64,000 nucleotides of DNA from Paraphaeosphaeria minitans. Its lineage: Eukaryota; Ascomycota; Dothideomycetes; Pleosporales; Didymosphaeriaceae. Below, in pieces: positions 23,111 to 34,529 of the stretch. Below the pieces are notes generated by a model. That model searched no databases. It was not told the DNA's origin and worked only from the letters and a program-made list of their open reading frames with translations. The position numbers and the translations under genes are program-made. The stretch spans positions 1,364,001-1,428,000 of the forward strand of contig WJXW01000003.1 of NCBI GenBank assembly GCA_015832175.1, written 5' to 3'. The first letter of the stretch is position 1; each line of letters begins with the position of its first letter.

Positions 23111-24996
23111 ATGGACACACTCGATGGCACCTACTGGGACGTGGTGATCGCAGGCACCGGCCTGCAGCAGTGTTTACTTGCCCTGTAAGTGTGATGCACT
23201 AAAAACAGGTCGTTTCGCAATCTGACTGACGCAGCACGTGAAGAGCATTGTCGCGCTCGGGCAAGAAGATCCTCCATGTCGACGAGAACCCCTATTATAG
23301 CGGCTCTGCTGCGGCTTTCAGTATTTCAGAGGCCGAAGCATGGGCAGCCAAAGTCAACGCGGGCGTGTTCCACGCGGCCTTCACCAAGGCATCCATACAC
23401 GTGCCAGAGCCTTCAGAGTCAGACACACCTATGCTCTCGCGGAGACCGGGGAGACAATACAACCTGGCGCTTGCTCCCGAGATCATCTACTACAGCTCGG
23501 CATTTAGGCGTCACTTGGTGACCTCTCAGGTCCACCACCAGGTCGAGTTTCTTCCCGTTGGTAGTTGGTGGGTGTACTCTTCGCCTGGTACGAGTGGATC
23601 GGCCACTGGCAGCCTGGAGAAGGTGCCCAACACACGTGAGGACCTGTTCGGAAACAGTACCCTCGACTTTCCGGCTAAGCGCAAGCTCCTCAAGATTCTT
23701 CGCTTCATCGTGTACCACGAAAACGAAGACGAAAAGGTCAAGTGGGAACAGCATCGGGCGTTGCCTTTCTCTGACTTCTTGTCAACTGTTTTTAATGCCC
23801 CAAGCATCCTGTCGGCGCCGCTGCTTGCTCTCACCATGTCAACACTGAGCCCTGATTGTGTTACTACAGAGCATGCGTTGCCTAGGATAGCACGCCACTT
23901 GCGATCTTTTGGCACACTGGGCCAATTCAGCGCGCTTGTTCCCAAGTACGGTGGACTGGACGAATTTTGTCAGGTCGCCTGCCGTGCCTGCGCTGTTGGA
24001 GGCGGAGTGTATGTCCTTGGGAAGGGCCTTTCTACTTCCCACGACTCCATTTCGACGGTGCAGATTCCCGTCGAGAACCTGTCCGAATCGGGAATAGATG
24101 CCACAAACGATGCGAAATCTGACATCGATACTGCTGTCGCGAGCCAACCTCCGACTGCAGTGGCAGAGCATGTCCCCGGCGTGAGGCTTCACTTGAAAGA
24201 TGGGGAAGCTGTTACTGCGCGTTGGATAGTGGGCGAAAGCCCACCAGTCAACAGTGAAAGTCCGCTTTGCAAGTCCGTCACTATCGTATCTTCATCGCTA
24301 TCCACACTGTTCCTCCCTGTCATAGTAGAGGACAGATCTTTCCAGCCAGGCTCTGCCATTCTGGTCTTCCCATCAGGCTCGCTGTTCTTGCCAGAGGAGC
24401 TAGATGGCCACGGAAGTCTCCCCCCAGTGCATATCCATGCTCACTCCAGCGAATCAGGGGAATGCCCTGCTGGTCAAAGTAAGTCGTCACCCGTTCATCC
24501 CCCGTATGCCTTCATGATGATCGATTTTTTGAATACTTATCTACATTGTCCGAATTACATTGACGATATATATCCTCTGACAAACTGATATTGGCAATAC
24601 TTTCTGTTCCGATGAAACGTCGCGAGATCATGCAACAAAAGCTGACATTTCACAGGCGTACTGTATGCTTCCACGAGCCTGAGTGGCAAGCGCGGCTTCG
24701 AGCTTCTCAGACAAGCAACGGATCGTCTGCTGGCAAGCTTGGACGCTTCGCCGTCGCCGAATACTCTCTGGTCCATGCAGTACGAACAACGTGCGATGCC
24801 TTCTATAATACCATTGCCCATTCCGGATGGTGCGAGCGCTCACTTCCTCGGCGTGCCTCCTGTACCGCTGGATCTGGTTGTTGACGACGTTGTGTTGGAC
24901 CGCGTGCGAACTCTTTGGCAAACGATCACGAATCAAGATCCCGAGCAATTCTTACAGTTCAAGAACCGAGAAGCTGAAGATGCTAATGACTTGTAA
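23111..24996 (+). CDS. MRS6: Rab escort protein (Rab geranylgeranyltransferase component A), Mrs6-like
   Basis: Presents newly made Rab GTPases to geranylgeranyltransferase II so that their C-terminal cysteines are prenylated; acts in the cytosol and on membranes in vesicle traffic. Three exons (23111-23184, 23244-24478, 24656-24996) give 549 residues. Exon 1 has W-D-V-V-I-A-G-T-G-L-Q-Q, the FAD-like GDI/REP nucleotide fold start. Exon 2 opens A-L-S-R-S-G-K-K-I-L-H-V-D and N-P-Y-Y-S-G. Further conserved boxes are E-F-L-P-V-G-S-W-W-V-Y and L-V-P-K-Y-G-G-L-D-E-F-C-Q. Exon 3 has V-L-Y-A-S-T-S. Intron 1 (59 bp) starts GTAAGT, has CTGAC and ends AAG, which keeps the L-A-L-A-L-S frame. Intron 2 (177 bp) starts GTAAGT, has CTGAC at 24642-24646 and ends CACAG. 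REP rather than GDI is inferred from the long mid-region insertion and length. The gene appears intact and is expected to be essential, as in yeast. Confidence 0.93.
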
Positions 24997-25236
24997 GAGA
25001 GCAGCTACGGCTGCACAATTCGAAGACGTGATGAAATGATGAAAGGCTTTTGCGAATGATACCCAGGATAGTTATAATCCACTATGCACGCTCGATATAT
25101 GTACAGTGGATTGACATGTTTGGCCAAATTTTTTTAATGTCGGATCATCACTGTGAGAAAATGCGATACTGGCTATGGCTTGACATGAAGCAACGCTCTT
25201 ACTGCCGGACCCTCGCCGACCTTTCACTTTGACCAA
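24997..25236. other. MRS6 3' flank
   Basis: Non-coding DNA between the MRS6 stop and the phosphatase remnant. Local AT richness around 25040-25140 could serve as a 3' end region; no clear polyadenylation signal was recognised. Confidence 0.3.
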
Positions 25237-25910
25237 ATGGAACCAGTCACCGTGTCAGCACCTAACTCGCGCACTTTTGACAACATGTTCTCTCATTTGA
25301 CTATATCTGCGATCGCTGTGCTGCTTGCTGTCGCTTTGACGGTCGAAGTGTCGCAATTACCTGTCAGCATGCCCCTTGGGACCTTGTTACGCTTAGCAAG
25401 GATACATGTTGACTGTTCTGGAAACCGGATTACGGAAGCCGGCAGAGCTGGTACTATCAACAACAACCCCGGCTTGGCGAGCAACATCGCCAACATGAGG
25501 GTTCTAAAAAGTGGGCTGGCGCCGCGACTCAAGACTGGAGTATTCTCGATCACTTAGCGGCCATGGCCCTTCGGTCGAGAAGCTTGTGAACACGGTAGAA
25601 GGAGGTATAGCTCTGCCCGAAGGAAGTGAGATCGAGCAGGTGCATATGATGGCCCATCATGGCGAGCGATATCCTAGGTACTCGAAAGGTTTCGATTAGT
25701 AGGTTGAGTTTACAAAACATTTCTTGGCCTAGCTAAGCAACCTAAGAATTGTAAATCTATGCATTACAGTGGAGTCACTTTCAACGGCGACTTCTCCTTC
25801 AATGACGTGGATTTATTTTCCTCAGATGACGACATGATAAAACAGCTCACATCAACAGGATCATTTTCGGGGCTCGGATCTTTGGTTGCCGGCGTCCACC
25901 AAAATACAAT
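25237..25910 (+). pseudogene. Histidine acid phosphatase (phytase-like), broken and truncated
   Basis: N-terminal part of a secreted or membrane-anchored histidine acid phosphatase. A hydrophobic segment I-S-A-I-A-V-L-L-A-V-A-L-T-V lies near 25306-25347. A later frame has D-W-S-I-L-D-H (25533-25553), then the frame changes by a missing base at about 25553 to give G-H-G-P-S-V-E-K and E-I-E-Q-V-H-M-M. The catalytic motif R-H-G-x-R-x-P reads H-H-G-E-R-Y-P at 25655-25675, so the phosphate-binding first Arg is lost. After a short intron or degraded stretch (about 25690-25763), F-N-G-D-F-S-F-N-D and Q-L-T-S-T-G continue the family. It stops near G-V-H-Q-N-T (about 25908), where AT-rich DNA starts. 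The larger C-terminal part, with the His-Asp proton donor, is absent. Confidence 0.75.
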
Positions 25911-26663
25911 GCTAATCCACGTAAACTTAATTACTTGGCTCGTGATAAGTTGCTTATTTTGATATATACTAATAGTCGTTATGAATTAGTGTAGTCCTTT
26001 ATAAGTATAGTAGCTATAGACATAATAGTGTACTAGTTTTAATATAGAATTAGTTTACTAGTTATTTATTAGAAGTAGGACTAGAAAGGCAATTTAAACA
26101 ATATAGTATTAGAGAATATAGAATCCAGGTAATATAGATTTAAACTACAGACCTGTAGGATATTAATATAATATAATTACTATAGATAGACTTTATTATA
26201 CTTAATAAGCTAGAAAGTAAATAATTATATAAAGTTCTATTATAAATACTTAAATATATATATATTAAAAAAATATATAGAATATAACTTTATCCTTCTA
26301 AGGGCTATAAACCTTTATAGAAGAATTACTATATACTTATTAAAATATTTAGTTTAGTTCTACCTAACTAGAACTATTTCTTTTAATATACTAATCTTAA
26401 TTTCTACTAGGTGTTACCTTTCTTAGATAGTATTCACGTCTACTAGAATTACATAGTGTCTATATTTACTATAGTTATTATATATTAATCGCGTTTACTA
26501 AGGTTCTATCTATAGATTTTATATATTATTTAGATTTACCATAGGTATTACAGGTTATTCTTATTTACCTAGCACTAGTAGACTAGTTTAGTTAGTTTAT
26601 CTTATTTCTAGACAGTTACTTAGGAGAAAATATATTATTATAATTAGTTAAATATAAGATACA
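25911..26663. other. AT-rich relic DNA after the gene island
   Basis: Composition drops to RIP-like within about 50 bp of the phosphatase remnant. No frame, LTR or known domain recognised. Confidence 0.4.
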
Positions 26664-26725
26664 GCCTATTATAGCTAGTAGAGTGTTATAACTAGCCTAT
26701 TCTGGCTAGTATAGTGCTGTAATAA
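26664..26725. repeat. Tandem duplication, 31 bp x 2
   Basis: Two adjacent 31-bp units (26664-26694, 26695-26725) both start GCCTATT and share CTAGTA-AGTG blocks. The differences are largely transitions. Confidence 0.7.
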
Positions 26726-26888
26726 GTATAGTATTAGGCTATTAGAATCTAGCTATACGAGGTAGCCGGACTAGCACTTATTATACTCCTAGACCACTAA
26801 TGCACCGCGACTAGATAACTAAGTAGACTCGTAACCTAGCTAACGTATCCTATAGATCCTAGGAGCGCACAGACCCTAAGCCCGTATA

Positions 26889-26967
26889 GGACTCTAGGAC
26901 ATATGGGACTCTAGGATATATAAAACTCTAGAACATCTAGGGCTCTAGGACGCATAGAACTAGGAAA
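26889..26967. repeat. Short tandem repeat, about 17 bp x 4-5
   Basis: Degenerate units of the type GGACTCTAGGACATAT repeat head to tail four to five times. Variation is mostly G/A and C/T. Confidence 0.65.
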
Positions 26968-26990
26968 TATATAAGAATATTAGAATTAAC

Positions 26991-27190
26991 TCTATAATAG
27001 GCTAAATACGTAATAACCTAAATTGCTGAAGATAATATTTCTATAAATTTGTAAAGAGTAGAAGTTAAGCTTCTACTACTAAATTTATATATCTAGGGCT
27101 AGAAAATTAGACCTAAAGGACCTAATAGGCCTAAGGTTAAAGTATATAGAATAAGAATATCGCTTAGGGCGTAGCCTATAATATAGCTCT
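26991..27190. repeat. Dispersed repeat R, copy 2 (uninterrupted)
   Basis: Homologous to 11865-11932 joined to 19003-19130, in the same orientation. It shows the insertion site of the 11.9-19.0 kb Copia without the element. The family itself is unidentified; a solo LTR or an untranslated part of a retrotransposon is possible. Confidence 0.75.
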
Positions 27191-28469
27191 CTAGCCCTAG
27201 TTAGATATTACCTAACTTAGTAAAGGTAAACTAACTAGATTACCTATTATTACTAGTTTTTTATTACTATTATATAGGAGGAGGGCTATTAGGCGCTTAA
27301 ACAGTAGTTTCTAGTTAGGATGTTTTATAATTGCGATTAGGGGGAGTTACATAGAATATTATTTTACTTTATTATAAGTAAGCGTATTATTTACAGCCTT
27401 AACTTACTACTCTATAATAGCTCTATTATTATTTATAGTAGGTAGAGGGAGGCGTAGTTCCCCTTTTTAGAGTGAAGTATCACGCTAGCGCTATTTACTA
27501 GCTTATTAATAAAATCCTTATTATTACTAGTATAGCCTCTCCTCTACTAATCTACATTTTTCTTACTTAGATTTCTCTAAAAAGCACTTTACCCTACTAG
27601 CTATTTTTACTTTTTTAATATCTTTCTACTACTTTCTATTCTACTTAGCTCTCTTTGTACCTCTATTACTTTTACTCTAGTAGTTCTATCTAACTACCAT
27701 AGTATACTACGTAAATTAAAGCGCGCTTATACTAATAATAGTAAAGAGGAAGCTTCTTACGCTTTAACGTCTAGTACGTTTAGTTGCGATAGGAAAGGAA
27801 AAAATTAGAAACTAATTAATAAGGCCTATACTATTACTAATAATCTTATAGTAATGGCTAAAGAAGAGCCTATTTATAAAGGAAGTTCCTATATCTTTAA
27901 AAGGTATTCCTTTTTTTCTCTTTTTATTATTTCTTTTTAGTAGTTTTTTTTTTACTATTTCTTAATTCTTTTAAGCCCTAGGGGTTAAGAGATAATATCT
28001 TTAGGCCCTAAAAAACAGCGCTATTATATACCTATAAGTTATTATTTAGTGCCAGTATATTAACTACGCTTAGTGTAGTTACGTTTACCTCTTAAAGCTA
28101 ACTAGTAAAGCCTTTACTTATAAAAAGTGCTATATCTATAAACTTACCAGTGTAGTGTAAAGGTTAGCCTATAATAGAAAGTTAGAGAAACATAGGGCCT
28201 ATTAGCTATTATTTAGATAGCTCATTAGGGGAGAGACCTAAAACAAAGAAGACACGACTAGACAAGAAACGAAAAAGGAACCTAATAGATAATTAGAGTA
28301 TTTAGATTTATATAATAGATTTTAGATAAGATAAGTTAACTAATTCTTTTACACTTCTTACTTAAGGTATACTGTAAACATAATAATGTTTATTAAGGAA
28401 CATAGGGCTGCTTTTAAAAGGATATAGAGAAGTATAGTAAATAGTATTTAGAGAACTAATAGAACCTAT
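27191..28469. other. AT-rich relic DNA, unassigned
   Basis: Stop-rich in all frames. A T-rich tract lies near 27905-27965. No domain, inverted repeat or LTR recognised. Confidence 0.35.
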
Positions 28470-28830
28470 TTAGTAAACTTTTAAGTAGCTACTAAATACC
28501 TAGTTATAAAGTAATAAGACTAATAGACGATTAAGTCACTATTAAATATATAAATAGACAGACTATATAGACTTTTAAGTAGTTCTTAGTTATATAGATA
28601 GGTAGATTAATAGACTTTTAAGTAGTTTCTATGTGCTAAGAAATAAAATAATAATATATTAATAGACTTTTAAGTAGCTATCTAGTACTAGTATAGATTA
28701 TATAGACTTTAAGGTAGTTATTAGTTACCTAGAAATAAAATAATAATAGGCTAATAGACTTTTTAGTAGCTATTAGGTAGAAGGAGTAGTAGACTAGAGG
28801 ACGTTTAAGTGGCTACTAGACCCCTAGAAA
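28470..28830. repeat. Degenerate minisatellite around AGACTTTTAAGTAGCTA
   Basis: About eight copies of a core like AGACTTTTAAGTAGCTATTA occur at intervals of roughly 45-50 bp (near 28480, 28532, 28570, 28613, 28663, 28706, 28757, 28801), with variable linkers. Some linkers share AGAAATAAAATAATAATA. Confidence 0.7.
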
Positions 28831-29049
28831 GACCGCATATAATAAACCCTAAGTAATTATAGTCTAAATAATAATTAAGTTAGAGATAAAAAGAGAAGTA
28901 TAATATTAGTAGTAAAATTCTATTAAGTAAGATTATTAGCTATATACCTAAAGCTAAATTGCTAACAGAAAACTAGAATAAGAGAAAGTAGATAAGAGCG
29001 AACTAAAAAAAAAAGAAATAAAAAAAATAGATAAAATAGATTTATATAG

Positions 29050-29243
29050 TGTAATGGGCTGGGGCTATGCCCTAGCCTTTAGAAGGATCTTAAGGAAAGG
29101 AACTGCCCTAAAGAAGTAAACCTACTAAAGAAAACTCTTTTTATAAGTAGCACACCCCCCTATAGAGACTTAATACCTAGAATTTATCCTTTATATTTAG
29201 TACTTATAGTTCTGTTTACTCTCTAAGGCTAGCCTATAATATA
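29050..29243 (+). repeat. Possible 5' LTR of the chromodomain Gypsy
   Basis: Starts TGTAATGGGCTGGGG just upstream of gag and could end near 29243, but no second copy was found downstream. The right limit is a guess. Confidence 0.35.
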
Positions 29244-29249
29244 AAATTC

Positions 29250-30470
29250 TAGGTCTTCTAAAAAAGAGTTGTCTAATAGAATAGAAAAACGTAATAGAGT
29301 TTAGAATAACCTACTAATAGATGCCTCTAATATTACTAAGTTAGTGGAAGAACTATAGAACCTAATTACTGCTAGAGACAAAGACCACTCTACTATATAA
29401 ATACTATAACTCTAGAATAAAAAGCTGCGCGAGCTCTTTATACACTAATAGGCCTATGCTAGCACTGCCCTAGGCCCGTCTACCTCTACTATAGGGGGCA
29501 GATCCTTATTTACTAGTATAGACTAGCTAATTCTACACTATAAACTGCTTCTAAGCCTAACTAAGTTTAGAGGCTTAAAGGCCTAGTTTAGGGCCTAGAA
29601 GGTTATAATAAATTATAAGCCCTAGGCTAATAAGCAGTTTATTAGCTCCCCCTAGAAGGAATATTTACTAATATAGAACTACCTAGATAATAGTCTTTAG
29701 GACATAGTAGTGGACTTCTACTAAGCTAGGGGGGCAGACAGCTAATTTAACCTATAGACATTTATATAGTACCTTACCTTTATGTACACTAATAAACACG
29801 CCTAGCAAAAAGCTAAAATACGCCTTAATATAATTAGATAGAACTTTAGGGAGAGTTTCTTAGACTTTTATATCTGCTTTAAACAAACCTTAGTAGAGGT
29901 AGGCAGCAGCTAGTAGGGTAACACTAAGAAACTGCGTAAGTTATACTGCGTAATCTAGCGCGATATCTATATAGTTACCCTTAACTACAATGTTCCTAAA
30001 GGGGACTACAACGCAGCTATTACTAGGTTTTTATAAATTATAGTAGACCTTAAAATAGAGGCCCTAAAAGATAAGCTTACTATTTAAGCTACCTTTTATA
30101 AAAGTAGCTAGCCTCCTTCTAAAGATAGCAATAGCAACGTTTATATAACTCCTATAGTAGTGTTAACCTTAATCTAGCCCTAAGCTAGTAGGGAGGTAGG
30201 TAAGTAGCGTCTAAACTAGATACCTAAATATATTTTTTAGTAACACTAGGACGTAGGCGTATACACTTACTATAGTAAGCCTAATTATATAGCTAGAGCC
30301 TACTCTAATATAGTTTTACTCTAGGTAATTGTAACCTAACTTTAGTATTGTAAAATAAGCACCTAGTTAGGAAAAAAATAGCCCCTAGTCTAGTGCTAAC
30401 GTAGGGGCTAAGCGCAATAGCATTAATAAAGGTATAATTAGGGTAAGCTATAATAGTTAGAGTGGCTAGG
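29250..30470 (+). pseudogene. Chromovirus gag, zinc ligands all mutated
   Basis: Gag of the element above. The CCHC knuckle at 30262-30303 reads Y-T-Y-Y-S-K-P-N-Y-I-A-R-A-Y: three cysteines (TGY to TAY) and the histidine (CAY to TAY) have all become tyrosine, so mutation hit both strands. The flanking S-K-P-x-x-I-A-R pattern is typical of fungal Gypsy nucleocapsids. Confidence 0.8.
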
Positions 30471-31199
30471 GCTAGAGTAGGTATAAATAGGCTTACTTCT
30501 ACTCTCTATATATTCTTTAATAGTATATAGTATATAAAGGCCCTAATTAATATAGGGTGTAAATGCTTTATAGTAATTAGCCCTAGACTAGCGAATTTAC
30601 TCTTACTATAGCGTATTACGATTCTAGCCTAAGAGCTAGAATAGACTACTAGGTTATTACTATAGACTCTTATTATAGAGATAGTAGTAGTGCCTTATAA
30701 TATATTTAAATAGTAATAGACCTTTTACGCTTATATAATCCCTAACCTCTATTAGAATATAATCCTAGGGGCCCCCTAGCTAGCTAAGTCTAGGGTAGTA
30801 GTAGATGTCTATAGTAGTAAAATTATAATTAGGGCAGCTAGGAGTCTTATCGCCCTTAATATCTAGATAGTAGAAAGGCAGGGCCTCCTTACTACGCTTA
30901 TAGATAAGGAGAATAACGCGATACCATTTAATACTTTAAATAAAGACTAAAAAGGGGTATTTCTAACTTCGCTCTAGAATATTACTTAAATACTTATAAT
31001 AACGCTTCTTTGTATAGTAGGATTTCTACTCTTTTATAATATAGTAAGGCTAGGCCTTACTAAAGATAGTAGGACTTTCCCTCTAGAACTAGTAAAGTAC
31101 GCTGCTATCTTTAATAAGACTAAAGTATCTAGCCTTTTACTACACTAAGGCACGTTAGACTACTATATTTACTTAAAGTAGACCCTAAGCGGCTCCCTT

Positions 31200-34090
31200 C
31201 TAAAACTACCCTAGGGCCTACTATACAGCATATTTAGAGATTAGCTAGTAGAACTCTAGCGCTAACTTATAAAACTTATAGATAAAGGCTAAATATAAGC
31301 TAGCTCCTTTTTAGTAAGTGCTCTAGTCCTTCTAGCCTTAAAGTCTAGGGGGAAATAGCGCCTTTATATTAACTATTAGGAGATTAATATAATCTCTAAG
31401 CTAGATTAGTACTTCTTTCTACTTATTAAAAAGACACTATGTACTCTCTTCTAGGCTACTTAGTTTATAAAGGTAGATATCTATACTACCTTCTATAAGC
31501 TATAAGTTATAGAGGGGGAAGAACACTATACTATATTCTATACCTAGTTTAGTTTTTTTAAGTAGTTAGTAGTCCTATTTAGACTAACTAGGGCACCTAC
31601 TATATTTTAGCGCTATATTAATAGCGCTCTAAAAGATACCCTAGACAATGTATATATAGCTTATCTAGATAATGTCCTTATCTATATAATAGGGCCTCTA
31701 CGCTAACACTAGAATTATATGTAATAAGTGCTAGGACTCTTATAAAAAGCTAAACTATATATAGACTTAGGGAAATGCAAATTTGCAATAATAGAGGTTA
31801 GGTATCTAGGGTATTTTATTATAGTAGGTAAGGCTATTTGCCCTAATCTAGTAAAGATATAAGTAATTAATTAATAGGATACCCCCTCTATAGTGTGTAT
31901 AGTCTACTACTTTATTAGCTTTACTAACTTCTATTACAACTTTCTTTTCTAATTCTTTAAGTAGGCCGTACCTCTATATACCCTTACTAAGAAAGGGGTC
32001 CTATTTTAATAGAGCTTTAGGGAATAAGAGGCCTTCTAGGCCCTAAAGGATATATTTATATAGGGCTCTATTTTAGCGCTCTAGGACCTAGAGCGTAATA
32101 CACTAGTAAAGGTAGACTGCTTAGGCAGCGCTACTAGGGCCTACCTCTTCTAACGTATTAAGAGGATCTAGTACCCTATAGCCTACTATTCTATAGCCCT
32201 AACACTAGTCTAGCAGAACTACACTATTTATAATAAAGAGCTACTTATAATTATATAGGCCCTATAGATATAGAAACTAGAACTAATAGGAGTAGTATGC
32301 CCTTTTAGAATTTTAATAGACTATAAGAACCTTAAATACTTTATAAAGATCTAAAAATTAAATAAGCGCTAGCACTAGTAGTTAGAGTTACTCTTTACCT
32401 TTTACTTTCACTTCTACTACTAGCCTAGATTCTAAGTAGCTAGACTAGACGCACTAAGCTAGCGTAAGTAAAATATAGCCTAGTAGATAAGGATAAACGT
32501 TCTACTAATAGTGCCTAGAACTGTCTAGGCTACCCTAGTGTAGACGCGATCCTTAACAGCGCTAGTAGGGGCCTAGATTTTTACTAACACATATCTATAG
32601 GTACTTCAGGACGTAGTTATAGCAGAGTTCCCCCCTACTATATTAGGCTTAAGGCAGTGTGCTATAGTAACTATATATTTCCTATAGTAGTGGCTACCTC
32701 TTAATAAATTAGGGACTATATAATTAGTGCGTATAAGTCCTTCCTATAGTAAGGAGTTCTTTAGGTTCTAGCTTAAGAACCTCTTACTACTACTATTATA
32801 CAGCGCGCACATAAGTCTCTAGTTATAGGCTATTTTAGAAAGAACTCTATGTTTAAGATTATCTACTAGGACTACTACTAGAATAATATATCTAAAGACG
32901 TTACCTAATTTATACGTAATTGCTACTACGTAGAAGCATATATAGACTAGTAGAAGTGGTAAGGTCTCCTATAGCTACTTTTAATTATAGACTAGTACTA
33001 GGCGCAACTCTTAATAAATTTTATAGTAGACCTCCCCTAGGCCTCTATAGCAGCACTGCGATACCTACTTATAATTACTAATAGGCTGTTAAAGTATATA
33101 TAACTAGAAGCTATAACTTCTATAATAGTAGAGCACTATATAGCCTACTTTTATAATATATAGTAGTAGTTCTATAGCTTCTCTACCTTACTAATTATAG
33201 ATAGAGGCTTAGACTAGCTAGAGAGGTTCTAGACTACGCTATATAAATTAAGTAGAATAAAGTAACTCCTCTCTATAGTATACTACCTCTAAACTAATAG
33301 TAGTATAAAAAGGGTAAACTAGGAGGTACTCTTAGTTCTCTATAATATAGTTAACTTTAAATAAATAGACTAGCTAGACTGCCTCCTAGTCTACTAACTT
33401 ACGTTAAATAATAAAGTATCTACTACTATAGGCCTAAGCCTAAACTTTCTACTAAATAGATATTATATTAATCTCCTTAAGAGAATCCCCTTACTAGTAA
33501 AGTCTAGCTACACCCCTACTAAAAGAGTAAAGTACTTCTTAGACTACCTTAAAAGAGGGATAGCTTTAGCCTAAGCTACTATTACCTATAGATAGTAGTG
33601 TACTATAGAGACTATAAACTATACCTACTACTTTATAGAGTAATTCTAAGTTAGAGATAAGATATAGTTCTTACTACGTAATATAAAAACTAACTAGCTA
33701 AAGAAGAAACTTAACTAGCTTAGGGTTAAGTACACTATAATAGCTATACTATCCCTATTTATAGTAATACTAGACCTATCTAGTAATTTCTATAAGACTG
33801 TTTATATTAACCTCGTTAAGTAAGTAGTAGACAATCCCCTACCTAGTTAGATCTAGACTAACAACTAGCTAGGCCTAGCCCTAGAGCTAGAAGAAGCGGA
33901 TCTAGACCTATATAAATAGAAAGTAGAGGAGGTTCTACGTATTAAAAACGCCTAGGGTAAACAATAATAGGCGCTAGTAAAGTAGACTAGGTAGGTATTA
34001 CTAACTTAAGTGCTAGTTAAAAATATTATAGACACTATAGCTCTAGACTGCTTTAAGGCCGCCTAGGGGGACTATAGGTATAATAATAGT
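31200..34090 (+). pseudogene. Chromovirus pol with C-terminal chromodomain
   Basis: RT box A-Y-L-D-N-V-L-I-Y around 31658-31684, the YLDD motif with the second Asp changed to Asn. RNase H is near 32110-32480, and the integrase zinc region and core lie at about 32790-33350. A chromodomain at about 33925-34075 shows E-V-L-R-I-K-N-A, then A-L-V-K-stop-T-R (place of the V-K-W-x-G-Y box) and V-L-V-K-N-I. In related elements this domain guides integration to histone-marked chromatin. Stops are frequent. Confidence 0.75.
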
Positions 34091-34400
34091 CCTATCTAGC
34101 CTATAAGGAAGAACACATAAACATTATAAAAGAAGCTATAATAAGTATTTAAGAATTTATTCCCTCCTACTAACCTAGTAGAGGCGCTACCTATCTAAAA
34201 ACTACTAAAGGCTATTAGCCCTAGGGTTATAATAACTAAAGCGGCACTAAAGTAACACTAGGTAAGAATAAAAAAGGGCTATAATAACTATATTACTCTT
34301 TACACTAGTAGTAGTAGTAGCTAAAAGAGTGTACTAAGCTAGCCCTAGATAAAGGCTTAGGCAGAGTTACTCTATAAGGCTCTTAATATAGGTTAAAAGG

Positions 34401-34529
34401 TATACGCTATTAGGCTAGGGCTACTAAGAGGGTAGAGTAGTATTAGCTAGGAGCTGTCCTAAGTTACTTTATAATAGTGGTAAGTAGGTTAGTAGTCTAC
34501 GCTTAGGTCTAGATTATTTTATCTAGGCG
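34401..34529. other. Junction between chromovirus and Copia relic
   Basis: Short AT-rich stretch where the plus-strand Gypsy ends and minus-strand Copia sequence begins. No direct repeat or LTR end was recognised. Confidence 0.3.

Larger units (their letters stand above)
29050..34400 (+). mobile_element. Gypsy retrotransposon of the chromodomain type (chromovirus), RIP-degraded
   Basis: Gag, RT, RNase H, integrase and a chromodomain follow one another on the plus strand, which defines a chromovirus. No 3' LTR was recognised before the junction with Copia sequence near 34520, so the element may be 3' truncated. Its codons for zinc ligands and catalytic residues are mutated. Confidence 0.8.

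Noticed and set aside
22819..23147. Short plus-strand frames upstream of MRS6
   Set aside because: No known domain; they overlap the MRS6 leader and start codon in other frames.
25050..25232. A 60-codon frame after MRS6
   Set aside because: No resemblance to any family and located in the 3' flank; treated as chance.
28470..28830. A CRISPR array, because of spaced repeats
   Set aside because: Cores and linkers are both degenerate, the context is eukaryotic and no cas genes occur.
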